Source: a virus
Length of the DNA: 64,000 bases
Reading direction: 5' to 3' (one strand)
Virus record (IMG/VR): IMGVR_UViG_3300017971_000200
Location: 62,001 to 126,000 of that record
In this document: one piece after another, positions 54,915 to 62,765 of the stretch
Layout of the letters: every line of letters starts with the position of its first letter
Position numbering within the stretch: position 1 is the first letter of the stretch
Translations under genes and position numbers: made by a program
Notes under the pieces: model-generated
What the model saw: the letters and a program-made list of their open reading frames with translations, nothing else
The model's database searches: none
Told to the model about the DNA's origin: nothing

Positions 54915-55529
54915 TTACCTCTGTAATACTAACTTCTTAGTGTCTCTAAAATACGTTGTCGTCATTTGATAAAAATATACACCACTCGATACCTGTTCAC
55001 CATTATCATTCCTACCATCCCACCGTATCTTGTAATGTCCTATATCCTTACTCTCGTCAACTAAAACCCTAACCTTGTTCCCTAACATATCATAAACTAC
55101 TATCGTTACACTCGTGTTCTTTGCTATACTATACTCAATCGTCGTTATGGGATTAAACGGGTTCAGATAATTTTGAGATAAATCATACGATTTATCTCCG
55201 TCATTATCCTCACCAACAATTCGTGTAACTGTCGTGCTGACTTCATTCGACGGCCCACTCTCTAATACATTTAAAGAATCATCATGATATACTGCTGTGA
55301 CTTTCCAATAATATGTCTCTCCCTCTGTAATCTGGTAATCATAATAAAAGGAATCTAAACCCGCTACATTATCTAAATATACCATCGTTCCTGCTTGTAT
55401 ATCCCTATACATCCTATAATCAATAAGTGTATAATTTGGATCATTAGGTGGCGTCCACTCTAAATGTATATATTCCTGAGAAAATAACCCTTGACTTAAT
55501 AAAAATAAAAATATTAATAATTTTCTCAA
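54915..55529 (-). CDS. Secreted fibronectin-type protein with sorting domain
   Basis: 204 residues, start MRKLLIFLFLLSQGLFSQ (signal peptide). A fibronectin III-like domain (HLEWTPPNDPNYTLIDYRMY to GETYYWKVTAV) precedes a type A sorting/FlgD-like domain (LSQNYLNPFNPITTIEYSI, IVVYDMLGNKVRVLV, ASSGVYFYQM-like end). Second protein of this type after 50865, so both may use the host type 9 system. Confidence 0.83.
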   Translation of the reverse strand: MRKLLIFLFLLSQGLFSQEYIHLEWTPPNDPNYTLIDYRMYRDIQAGTMVYLDNVAGLDSFYYDYQITEGETYYWKVTAVYHDDSLNVLESGPSNEVSTTVTRIVGEDNDGDKSYDLSQNYLNPFNPITTIEYSIAKNTSVTIVVYDMLGNKVRVLVDESKDIGHYKIRWDGRNDNGEQVSSGVYFYQMTTTYFRDTKKLVLQR

Positions 55530-55557
55530 TGCGCCTCTCCGGTTACGGCGACAATCC

Positions 55558-55740
55558 TTATTTCTTCTTGTCCACCAATTCTGCTTTCATGATACTTACA
55601 TCAACTACTATATATGCTAAAGCTAATAATACCATTCTCTCAAATGTATATATTCCAACATCAACACTTATTACAAATACAAAGTATACTATTAAATATG
55701 ATCCAATTCTTTGAAAAACTCTTTTTGTGTGTTTATCCAT
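55558..55740 (-). CDS. Two-pass membrane protein, 60 aa
   Basis: Helices at 13-30 and 33-52, basic ends. Overlaps 55733 by eight bases. Confidence 0.65.
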   Translation of the reverse strand: MDKHTKRVFQRIGSYLIVYFVFVISVDVGIYTFERMVLLALAYIVVDVSIMKAELVDKKK

Positions 55741-56125
55741 TCTTTAATATCCCTTTTATTACATCAGCTAATGCTTTTAATCCCTCTAATGTGTCTACAT
55801 GATATAAACCTACTCCAAATCCCTTATACCATTCTTTAGGTGACGGACATCCACAATGACCAGCAACCCGAACAACCTGACCATATTCCTTATGTAACTT
55901 CTCGGCGACATCCGCAGGAATACCCGGCCCTCGACATACCCAATATGTCCACGCTCTCTCAAATCCCCAACCTGAACCCTTAATCTCTCCAATTACGGAT
56001 GTAGGTACTTCACCATCAAAAGGGCGACTGAATTTCGTATACTCAATACCAGCATACTTTAATTCTCTGATAATACCATCGTCACAATCCGCAACACCAG
56101 CATAATTCTTTAAATAATCATCCAT
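55733..56125 (-). CDS. Unknown protein, 130 aa
   Basis: Contains WGFERAWTYWVCRGPGIP and VRVAGHCGCPSPKEW, a dense conserved-looking Cys/Trp core. GLYHVDTLEGLKALADVI ends it. Looks like a small enzyme or binding domain, but I cannot name it. Confidence 0.68.
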   Translation of the reverse strand: MDDYLKNYAGVADCDDGIIRELKYAGIEYTKFSRPFDGEVPTSVIGEIKGSGWGFERAWTYWVCRGPGIPADVAEKLHKEYGQVVRVAGHCGCPSPKEWYKGFGVGLYHVDTLEGLKALADVIKGILKNG

Positions 56126-56141
56126 TTCTAATACCTTTCTC

Positions 56142-56276
56142 TTATCCTAATACCTCTATTTCATATCTACCATCAGGTAAATCATTAATTCTGTATGTTA
56201 AATGTTTCTTATCCAACTCTTTGATAGCTTTACCGAGTTTGCTGACTACAAATCTCGCTATTACTCGTCCTTTCAT
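56142..56276 (-). CDS. Small basic protein, 44 aa
   Basis: MKGRVIARFVVSKLGKAIKE onward; beta-alpha pattern. AAAGG upstream. Confidence 0.58.
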   Translation of the reverse strand: MKGRVIARFVVSKLGKAIKELDKKHLTYRINDLPDGRYEIEVLG

Positions 56277-56292
56277 TGTGTCGCCTTTCTTT

Positions 56293-56736
56293 TTATAAAT
56301 TTCTTATCTCTATTGAATCATCATACTCTAAATCGTATACATACTCTGTAGAATCACTTAAAATCTCAATCGTAGTCTCAACTAAAAAATCTGTATATAC
56401 ACCTAATGAATCCTTTGGTACAATATATATCTGCTGAGCTAATGTGTAATACTCATAATAATCTTCATCCCACGCGTACCAGATCATCGAAATCGCTAAT
56501 ACACTGTCACTCGTCAATTTTGTGATGTCTGCCATATCAGGTGATAAAAATAACATTCCATCGTCGCCATTTGTAATACAAAATAAATCACTATCATCAA
56601 AACTCGTTTCAAGTGAATCTAAAAATTGTGTTTCTAATGAACTATATTCAAGACCATCGGTTACCCAAATCGTTGTCGGTAACTCTTGACCAAAACTTAT
56701 TCCAACTAATAAAATGAATATTAAACTAAATCTCAT
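56293..56736 (-). CDS. Secreted acidic protein, 147 aa
   Basis: Signal peptide (MRFSLIFILLVGISFGQ) and a strongly acidic Tyr-rich mature part. Likely periplasmic or surface. Confidence 0.7.
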   Translation of the reverse strand: MRFSLIFILLVGISFGQELPTTIWVTDGLEYSSLETQFLDSLETSFDDSDLFCITNGDDGMLFLSPDMADITKLTSDSVLAISMIWYAWDEDYYEYYTLAQQIYIVPKDSLGVYTDFLVETTIEILSDSTEYVYDLEYDDSIEIRNL

Positions 56737-56890
56737 TAACCCATTTCTCCCATTCTTTACGGGTATACCATTTATCTCTATAATAATGTCCTTTACACTT
56801 CGGACAAAATATGTGAATTAAATCCATACCACTAAGATTTTGCGTTCCCTTGTTACCACAAAATTTACATTTCTTTGATTTTATCTCCAT
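56726..56890 (-). CDS. Zinc-ribbon protein, 54 aa
   Basis: CKFCG and CPKCKG 19 residues apart make a compact ribbon; Trp-rich end. Overlaps both neighbours by about ten bases. Confidence 0.62.
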   Translation of the reverse strand: MEIKSKKCKFCGNKGTQNLSGMDLIHIFCPKCKGHYYRDKWYTRKEWEKWVNEI

Positions 56891-57144
56891 GACTTACTAA
56901 ATCTCATTGCTGATTCAGCACTACCACAATGCTTAATAGCTATAACAAAATGTGATCTTTCATCGTCACTAAAATTTCCATCTTTAAGACGTTCACTTTT
57001 ATATTCGGCCCATGTCAATAAACGAAATAGATTTCCGGTACGTTTTAATATCTTCATAATATTTTGAGCAACAGTCTCTGTTTCGCTCTTATATACTATT
57101 GATTCATACGGAAAATTTGTAAAATCTGCTGGATATTTTTTCAT
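56881..57144 (-). CDS. Unknown helical protein, 87 aa
   Basis: No motif; basic middle. GAAAGGAAACGTT upstream. Confidence 0.64.
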   Translation of the reverse strand: MKKYPADFTNFPYESIVYKSETETVAQNIMKILKRTGNLFRLLTWAEYKSERLKDGNFSDDERSHFVIAIKHCGSAESAMRFSKSWR

Positions 57145-57164
57145 AACGTTTCCTTTCTTATTTA

Positions 57165-57392
57165 TTAGTTTTTGTCAAAAACTCCATCAATCTCTACACT
57201 TAATCTTTCTTCTTCTGTCATTTCTCTAAATGAATAAATAGCACGTTCCATCTTATTCAAGTCAGCAAAATGTGTTCCCGTTACGCGCCAATCTCTCGGT
57301 GATACATCCTTTGTAAACTCGTCGTAAACTTCTTTGAATTCCTGAAGTTTTTCTAACATTTTCTTTTTCTTCTTGTCAAATGACTTACTCAT
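57165..57392 (-). CDS. Charged helical protein, 75 aa
   Basis: Lys-rich start (MSKSFDKKKKKMLEKLQEF) and acidic end. Overlaps 57385 by eight bases. Confidence 0.64.
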   Translation of the reverse strand: MSKSFDKKKKKMLEKLQEFKEVYDEFTKDVSPRDWRVTGTHFADLNKMERAIYSFREMTEEERLSVEIDGVFDKN

Positions 57393-57675
57393 TGTTAATC
57401 CTTTCTTCTATCGGTACATTAAGTTCAAATGAAGCAATCGGGTCGCCCATTGAATAAGGTACATACGCTTCAAAATCCTTAATCTCTTGAAGTGTACTTA
57501 CTTCTTTACTTGTGTATATATGGATCACTCCGTCTTTGCCCTTTATATAATGATATAACGTTTTAAGACTTTCAACATATACTAATAATGTATATCCCAC
57601 GGGCTTGAGCCAGGTGTTCGGTTCAACTTCCCTATATCCCATCTTAGTTAGTTCTTCTTTCATTTGTTTTCCCAA
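57385..57675 (-). CDS. Unknown protein, 96 aa
   Basis: Alpha/beta, MKEELTKMGYREVEPNTWLK opening followed by strands (YTLLVYVESLKTLYHYI). Unknown. Confidence 0.64.
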   Translation of the reverse strand: MGKQMKEELTKMGYREVEPNTWLKPVGYTLLVYVESLKTLYHYIKGKDGVIHIYTSKEVSTLQEIKDFEAYVPYSMGDPIASFELNVPIEERINNE

Positions 57676-58109
57676 AATTTCTTGACTGCTTCTAAATACT
57701 CATTTAATTCATTCCATTCAGCTTCGCTGATACGCTCATACATTTCTACACTATACGTATCATATCTCTGGTAATCCTTTACCTCTTTCTTTATATTGAT
57801 TTCTCCCTTTCTCATAGGGCTTCTTGGCTCGTCGCCGAAGAAAACTATTATAGCATCGGCTTCTACCCATATAACGCCATTAGAATCTAAATCAGCACTA
57901 TGTAATTTGTAATAAAAACGCTGATCATTTCCAAAAGTACCTTTGTAATAAGCACCATTCTCATTGATGTCTTTTACTATCGCTAAATTTTTAGCATTAA
58001 TCCTCTCAAATTCTTTCTCGTCGTTTATCTTGTCTTGCTTTTGAATCTCAAGATATTCGGCGCCTGTCTTGTCGGGATATTCACGCGCTAACTGATCAAT
58101 AGTTCTCAT
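57660..58109 (-). CDS. Unknown protein, 149 aa
   Basis: Helical N-terminus, central beta region (IWVEADAIIVFFG), helical C-terminus. Overlaps 57385 by 16 bases. Confidence 0.65.
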   Translation of the reverse strand: MRTIDQLAREYPDKTGAEYLEIQKQDKINDEKEFERINAKNLAIVKDINENGAYYKGTFGNDQRFYYKLHSADLDSNGVIWVEADAIIVFFGDEPRSPMRKGEINIKKEVKDYQRYDTYSVEMYERISEAEWNELNEYLEAVKKFWENK

Positions 58110-58403
58110 TTATTTTCCCTCTTTATCATTCTCACTGAAATATTCATCTTCCCAAATGTTGTTCAACGGATATGGTTCTTCTTTCGCTATAATGTCGGAT
58201 TCGGATACTAATATCGATCCACCGTCCTTACATAATATACCATACCATCTACCTTTTCTTTCTTCATCTGTTACAGGAACTTGTTGGGCATCTAACCATT
58301 CCTGACTTTGACCGGTTTCACTAAATACTAAATAAATGTTAAATACACGTCCCTGATGTCCGTGTTTTCCTGTCCTTACATATTCGCCTAAATATGACTT
58401 CAT
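58110..58403 (-). CDS. Unknown protein, 97 aa
   Basis: Beta-rich with HQGRVFNIYLVFSETG; acidic C-terminus. Abuts its neighbours. Confidence 0.64.
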   Translation of the reverse strand: MKSYLGEYVRTGKHGHQGRVFNIYLVFSETGQSQEWLDAQQVPVTDEERKGRWYGILCKDGGSILVSESDIIAKEEPYPLNNIWEDEYFSENDKEGK

Positions 58404-58405
58404 TT

Positions 58406-58612
58406 CTATTCCTCTCTTATTTTATCTATTGTGTCTTTAACGTCTTGTAACTCTTTATATACTTGTGTCGTGTTTTCGCCAATAATAAACCTAATCCGCT
58501 TCCGTTTATTTGGAAAAAACGGTAATGCGGGAACGGTTATATAATACTTAATCTTCCTTACTCTATATCCCTTATATTCGCCTTCTAACAATGTGTCAAA
58601 TTTCTTTATCAT
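58406..58612 (-). CDS. Unknown basic protein, 68 aa
   Basis: Beta-rich with FPNKRKRIRFIIGEN, helical end. Unknown. Confidence 0.62.
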   Translation of the reverse strand: MIKKFDTLLEGEYKGYRVRKIKYYITVPALPFFPNKRKRIRFIIGENTTQVYKELQDVKDTIDKIREE

Positions 58613-58615
58613 GAT

Positions 58616-58855
58616 TTATCCTAATTTGTTGATAATCCAAATACCAATTCCAGCAACTACCATTGATCCATGTATAATGTATTCAGCTAATATGAATGTT
58701 TCTTTGATTTCAACTGATGTTAATTGTGTGTCTAATGACATAACTGAAAGTATAAAAGCTATAACTAAAGCTATGAAAAGTTCAAAAAATAATATCCTCT
58801 TTCCATAATACTTAACAAACGCCCAAATTATATCCCACTTCGTTATATCCCACAT
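58616..58855 (-). CDS. Membrane protein, 79 aa
   Basis: Start at MWDITKWDIIW because GGAGAG lies upstream. Two hydrophobic helices (22-42, 56-73). Confidence 0.65.
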   Translation of the reverse strand: MWDITKWDIIWAFVKYYGKRILFFELFIALVIAFILSVMSLDTQLTSVEIKETFILAEYIIHGSMVVAGIGIWIINKLG

Positions 58856-58856
58856 A

Positions 58857-59027
58857 TTACTCTCCTTTATATGACCATTCAAAGTTCGGTTCTAATTTTA
58901 ATATCTTGTTTTCAATATCCCAAAATCGTTTTAATGCTTCATCCGCAGCTTTCATCGTATAAGCTTTACTTACTTCCTCTTTGTATATTCTTTCATGTTC
59001 AACTTTTAATTTTTCTAATGTAGTCAT
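58857..59027 (-). CDS. Helical protein, 56 aa
   Basis: Start at MTTLEKLKVEH with GAGGAAAG upstream, behind the promoter at 59055. Charged helix bundle. Confidence 0.62.
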   Translation of the reverse strand: MTTLEKLKVEHERIYKEEVSKAYTMKAADEALKRFWDIENKILKLEPNFEWSYKGE

Positions 59028-59038
59028 TTTTTCTTTCC

Positions 59039-59194
59039 TCATTTATTATATCTAAATATACGAAAAAATAGCGTATTTGTCAACTGTTTTCTGATATTTC
59101 TGAAATCAATAAGCCTCTCAGCATTCAAAATCCCAATACCTAAAATCAACATCAATAATAACCAACTACCTAATAAAATGATTCTGATGTCCAC
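59039..59194 (-). CDS. Possible GTG-start membrane peptide
   Basis: GTG overlaps the stop of 59194 gene (TAGTG). Hydrophobic helix, then the frame runs through the promoter at 59055. Weak. Confidence 0.3.
   Translation of the reverse strand: MDIRIILLGSWLLLMLILGIGILNAERLIDFRNIRKQLTNTLFFRIFRYNK
59055..59083 (-). promoter_or_regulatory. Promoter for 59027 operon
   Basis: TTGACA-17-TATATT on the minus strand with ATCAGAAAACAG upstream. Confidence 0.87.
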
Positions 59195-59535
59195 TACATA
59201 TTCTCCAATTTCTCTTTTAATCTTTTCGCCTTGTTCGCGAAAAATTCGTAATGTAAATCACCCTCACCAAGCGCGTCTCTCATATATTCAGCATCCTCGA
59301 TTTCCTGCTTCAATCTGTATTCGTAACTGTCCTCTACAAAATCTAAATCAAATGATTCCTTTGAAGCGGATCGCGATCCAGGTCCATCCCACCTGTCTAT
59401 AAAAATGTTGTCGTTTTTATATCCATTATCTTTCAACCATCTATCCCTCGCCAAAATCGTCCTAAAATACTTCGTGTCAACATGAACGTCACTACGATCA
59501 TATTCCTCGTAAATCTTGACTACATGAACTTTCAT
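59194..59535 (-). CDS. Acidic protein, 113 aa
   Basis: Beta N-terminus (MKVHVVKIYEEYDRSDVHVD), helical C-terminus. AAGGAG upstream and promoter at 59564. Unknown. Confidence 0.67.
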   Translation of the reverse strand: MKVHVVKIYEEYDRSDVHVDTKYFRTILARDRWLKDNGYKNDNIFIDRWDGPGSRSASKESFDLDFVEDSYEYRLKQEIEDAEYMRDALGEGDLHYEFFANKAKRLKEKLENM

Positions 59536-59563
59536 CTTCTGACTCCTTTTTTAATGTCACTAT

Positions 59564-59592
59564 AATATAATACATTTTAGCGTCATTGTCAA
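59564..59592 (-). promoter_or_regulatory. Promoter for 59535 gene
   Basis: TTGACA-17-TATATT on the minus strand. Confidence 0.87.
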
Positions 59593-59772
59593 CTGTTTTC
59601 TGATATTTCTTTCAATGCTGGCAATATATTTTATCCTCTCATATCATATACACCGGGGCGCGTCTCAAAAAGCGACCTCACGACACAAGCACACAATGTT
59701 GAGCGCACCGGTGCTGCTGCTCTTCTGTTTTCCTGACTTTCCCCCTGTCTCCGTGTACCCGTGTCCAGCGCA
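59593..59772. other. GC-richer non-coding segment with dyad element
   Basis: No supported gene. Noticeably richer in G+C than the rest. Holds ACACAAGCACAC (59683-59694) followed by the palindrome GCACCGGTGC. The same 12-mer and a related dyad recur at 62117-62136. Confidence 0.5.
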
Positions 59773-59803
59773 TAAAAAAAACCGGACTCAAAAGAATCCG
59801 GTT
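59773..59803 (-). terminator. Rho-independent terminator
   Basis: Minus strand ACCGGA/TCCGGT hairpin followed by eight T residues. Second of two tandem terminators. Confidence 0.85.
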
Positions 59804-59918
59804 CGCGGGGTGCGCTACCATGCAGCTCGTATACGTTATAACTCGTTTGTCTACTCGTAAGTATGACTCACTCTTATATATTATACTCAGGGATACGGTT
59901 AAAAGTTCCCTAAAATAG
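59804..59918 (-). ncRNA. Candidate small RNA between terminators
   Basis: Non-coding 115 bases bounded by a terminator on each side. A minus-strand TATAAT near 59880 could start a transcript ending at 59773. No ORF. Evidence is positional only. Confidence 0.3.
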
Positions 59919-59949
59919 AAAAAACCGAGGTGTGACCAGCACCTCGGCT
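59919..59949 (-). terminator. Rho-independent terminator of the MoxR unit
   Basis: CCGAGGTG/CACCTCGG hairpin with a T-run on the minus strand. Confidence 0.87.
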
Positions 59950-60009
59950 TTCCTTGCAAGAACGAGTAGGTATAGGAAAGGAGTTAACTATACCATACTC
60001 TTGTTTATA

Positions 60010-60058
60010 GTCCGAGACACCACTCTCAGACTTATTAACCGGGACACCACTCCCGGTT
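60010..60058 (-). ncRNA. Twin hairpins with identical GTGGTG loops
   Basis: In the 3' untranslated part of the MoxR transcript are two 8-bp hairpins (60037-60058 and 60010-60031). Their stem sequences differ but their hexaloops are the same, GTGGTG. This suggests a protein-binding or loop-pairing RNA element. Confidence 0.55.
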
Positions 60059-60087
60059 ATCCCCAACTAACCACCTATCCTATATAA

Positions 60088-61374
60088 TTAGTTTGTAAAG
60101 AAATCTTCGTCCTCGTTGAATAGATCATCCGTTTCATTGTTTTCCGATTCCTCTACTTCCTGTACTTCTACTTTTGGTTTCGCCATTGGAAATGTGTCTA
60201 CATTATCCAAATGACTTTCACCTTGTACAACTTGTCTCATGTGCGCTCTCTCAGATTCCCCGACTCCGCCTTCATCGTCGTACATTGGAAATACGACAGC
60301 TTCCATTACCTCGGTGAACTTGAAACCATCAATCAATAACGCGACCTGCTCAACAGTTGACCGTGTCGAAATAATAGTTGATAATTCCGGTTCCTCGGAT
60401 ATAACGTTTTCTCGTGTATACCAAGCAACTTTGGCGATACCCTTGAGTAATTCTTTATTCACTTTAGGATATAACAACTTCAAAAGATTATATTCTTCAT
60501 CTTCCGTTAAAACAGGTATATCTACTATTGTGGTGAATCTATCTTTTGTCGCCCGATCAATCTGACGAGTTGATGTATATTCCGTACCAACGTTCTCAGT
60601 ACCAAAGAAACATACACCATCAGCAACCTCAACTACAGGGGTATCAGGATGTTCGTCAATTCTGAGATAACGTTGATCTTTGTCAAGTACCGTTAAAAGG
60701 ATATTCTCGGCGTCATTGGAAAGCCGTGAGACTTCATCCAAAACTACCACTGCACCCGGAGTAGTAATCGCTGTAACGAATTCACTTTTGGCGAAATACG
60801 TACCTTTATCAGGATCGTAGTGAGTATTACCAATCAAAGCTGTACGAGCGTCCTGCATCGCTCCAAGATTAAACTTGAAAACTGGGCGACCATACGCTTT
60901 TGCTAATGTAGTAGCAGTTAAAGTTTTTCCACCACCACTATGACCATTAAATAATATATTTTCTCCGCGTAACAGAGCACGTACACTATATTTCCAATGA
61001 AGTTCTGAAAGAACTAAGGTATTAGGTTTTTTAGCGTAAGCGTTCATTACACCGGTTCTTACTTCATCATCAGTAAGTTTCTTATACTCATTATCATTAG
61101 AGTTTTCGCCAGACGAAACACCGGGATCGGCGAACGGACTCGTATACGATTTTGGTAACTTGTCCTTTTCAATACGACGCCAGATAACGTTCCCCGCTTT
61201 GGAAACTTTCTTACCAAGATAACGTTCCCTGTCTACGGCGAAACGGCGAGCCCCATAAGGAATAGTTTCATTCACCGGTTCACGGGATAAAACTTCCACG
61301 GGTACTAATTTGTTTCCCTCTCTTATTACTTCTACAATAATGTCAAATGAATCTTGTTTTTTATTTTTCGCCAT
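60088..61374 (-). CDS. MoxR/CobS-like AAA+ ATPase
   Basis: 428 residues. Walker A GHSGGGKTLTATTLA, Walker B GAVVVLDEVSRL, sensor GVCFFGTENVG, arginine-finger region RATKDRFTTIVDI, as in CobS/MoxR chaperone ATPases. An N-terminal 100-residue extension resembles the CobS N-domain. Acidic tail. Expected to act with the VWA protein at 45553 to insert metal into, or remodel, a target. Start after AAGGAG. Confidence 0.9.
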   Translation of the reverse strand: MAKNKKQDSFDIIVEVIREGNKLVPVEVLSREPVNETIPYGARRFAVDRERYLGKKVSKAGNVIWRRIEKDKLPKSYTSPFADPGVSSGENSNDNEYKKLTDDEVRTGVMNAYAKKPNTLVLSELHWKYSVRALLRGENILFNGHSGGGKTLTATTLAKAYGRPVFKFNLGAMQDARTALIGNTHYDPDKGTYFAKSEFVTAITTPGAVVVLDEVSRLSNDAENILLTVLDKDQRYLRIDEHPDTPVVEVADGVCFFGTENVGTEYTSTRQIDRATKDRFTTIVDIPVLTEDEEYNLLKLLYPKVNKELLKGIAKVAWYTRENVISEEPELSTIISTRSTVEQVALLIDGFKFTEVMEAVVFPMYDDEGGVGESERAHMRQVVQGESHLDNVDTFPMAKPKVEVQEVEESENNETDDLFNEDEDFFTN

Positions 61375-61409
61375 TTGGCGACTCCTTAATTAGTGATCAA
61401 TAATACTAT

Positions 61410-61438
61410 AATATAATAAATATAATCTACAATGTCAA
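61410..61438 (-). promoter_or_regulatory. Promoter for the MoxR gene
   Basis: TTGACA-17-TATATT on the minus strand, 36 bases before the ATG. Confidence 0.87.
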
Positions 61439-61450
61439 CTGTTTTCTGGT

Positions 61451-61735
61451 TTATTTTCTAAGTTTATCGTTTATACTTTTTGGATAATGCTTACCTGCTC
61501 TCTTAGATACATAGTTGAAAATCCGTGATCCGCATTCCATACATTCGCCGAAATGACCTTTCATTTTTATAGTTCCAACGGAAAACTTAGTGTCGTTCGG
61601 CAAGAAACCAAACCCTGTCGGTAACTCCAGAGTCCCTGTTCCATCGGCCCATACATCGCCCCCACCTTTACAATCGGGACACTCCATATAGTTTTTCTTC
61701 TTGTCATACTTTTTAATCTTTGGTAAATCTGACAT
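61451..61735 (-). CDS. Zinc-binding DnaJ-like Cys-pair protein, 94 aa
   Basis: CPDCKGGG near residue 19 and CMECGS near residue 68 form a four-Cys zinc site; CPDCKGGG resembles DnaJ repeats. Function unknown. Confidence 0.7.
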   Translation of the reverse strand: MSDLPKIKKYDKKKNYMECPDCKGGGDVWADGTGTLELPTGFGFLPNDTKFSVGTIKMKGHFGECMECGSRIFNYVSKRAGKHYPKSINDKLRK

Positions 61736-61764
61736 CTTAGTTCCTTTCTAAATGTTACAATACA

Positions 61765-61793
61765 AATATAACTAATTACCGCTTAACAGTCAA
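61765..61793 (-). promoter_or_regulatory. Promoter for 61735 gene
   Basis: TTGACT-17-TATATT on the minus strand. Confidence 0.83.
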
Positions 61794-62221
61794 CTGTTTT
61801 CTGATCTTTTTTTCATTAACCTTTTCGCCAACGAGCTCGGAAAAAGAGGCGAACCGCGCACGGAGTCTGGCCTGTTATCCCACAATACAATATAATAAAT
61901 TAATAGTCAACAGTCAACTGTTTTCTGAGAAAAGCGTCCCAGCTAAATGGACACTGGAACACGGTTTATTTTCGCGCACTCGGAAAAAGAGGCTATACCT
62001 TTATTTCAGGAAGCCATTAGCATGCCCGTATTTTTATTGTAGGACGGCGTCCCTGTGACACGGTTTATACCCTTGTTGGAAATGATCTTTGGAAATGGGG
62101 CGCCAATAACGCCGTCACACAAGCACACCGTGGTGCTGAGACAATTTGATATTCTTTTATGGGCGTTATGGAATACTAAGTGTATAACTGAAAGTGGTTG
62201 ACAGTGGTGTAAAGTGGTTGA
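61794..62221. other. Candidate replication origin region with repeats
   Basis: No gene. Direct repeats: CTCGGAAAAAGAGGC at 61836 and 61979, ACACGGTTTAT at 61959 and 62058, AAAGTGGTTGA at 62191 and 62211 (20-base period). A dyad follows ACACAAGCACAC at 62117. Plus-strand composition is C-rich to the left and strongly G-rich to the right (84 G, 24 C in 62161-62460, counted by eye) while genes stay on the minus strand. Confidence 0.55.
61889..61917 (-). promoter_or_regulatory. Promoter inside the repeat region
   Basis: TTGACT-17-TATATT on the minus strand, 125 bases upstream of the promoter for the 61735 gene. Could give a leader or primer RNA. Confidence 0.75.
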
Positions 62222-62486
62222 TTGTGGATATTTGAAAAATATTTCAAAAGCGTAAAGACAATAACGAGACTCTTTACAGAATATGTGATAAAGTATTGAG
62301 GCTCAACGGAGTTAGATGAACTGTAGTACAGTAATGGTGGGATATGAATGGCGAAGGTACAACTGTGTCATTTTGGTATATGATAAGGTGTGAACAGGGA
62401 CACTGAGAATAGTGGAGTAGTTTACAGGGATGAAAGGAATGAGTAGATTTATATTAAAAAAGGATTTTATGAGTTGAATAAATTTC
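62222..62486. other. G-rich non-coding segment with AT inverted repeat
   Basis: Contains TTTGAAA/TTTCAAA (62231-62248), an AT-rich inverted repeat next to the iteron-like repeats that could be a melting site. No convincing ORF on either strand. Confidence 0.45.
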
Positions 62487-62747
62487 TTATTGTTGACCGA
62501 TTGTTTTAGATTTAGATTTACCACATCGTATACATTTGTATTGTACGATAAAGGGAATTAAGGGAGTAGTCAGGAACGCTGTTAGTATACCGGTAATAGG
62601 GTTAGATGAATTTGGTTGTTTAATATCATTAGGGTTAGAGATTTCATATTTATGAATTCCGAGTATACATCTAACAGAGAATGATTTCTTTTTAGGTTTA
62701 TTTCTTAGAGTAATTCCGTGAGTGTCATATAGATTTCTTTTATTCAT
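62487..62747 (-). CDS. Zinc-binding membrane-associated protein, 86 aa
   Basis: CILGIHKYEI and CIRCGKSKSK give a Cys/His metal site as seen in short phage proteins of the HKY-CxxC type. A Pro-rich hydrophobic stretch lies between. Unknown. Confidence 0.65.
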   Translation of the reverse strand: MNKRNLYDTHGITLRNKPKKKSFSVRCILGIHKYEISNPNDIKQPNSSNPITGILTAFLTTPLIPFIVQYKCIRCGKSKSKTIGQQ

Positions 62748-62765
62748 ATTACTATGTCCTTTATA

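Noticed and set aside
62312-62524. 70-aa minus-strand ORF
   Set aside because: Overlaps the well-supported gene at 62487, lies in the repeat/origin region and lacks a ribosome site.
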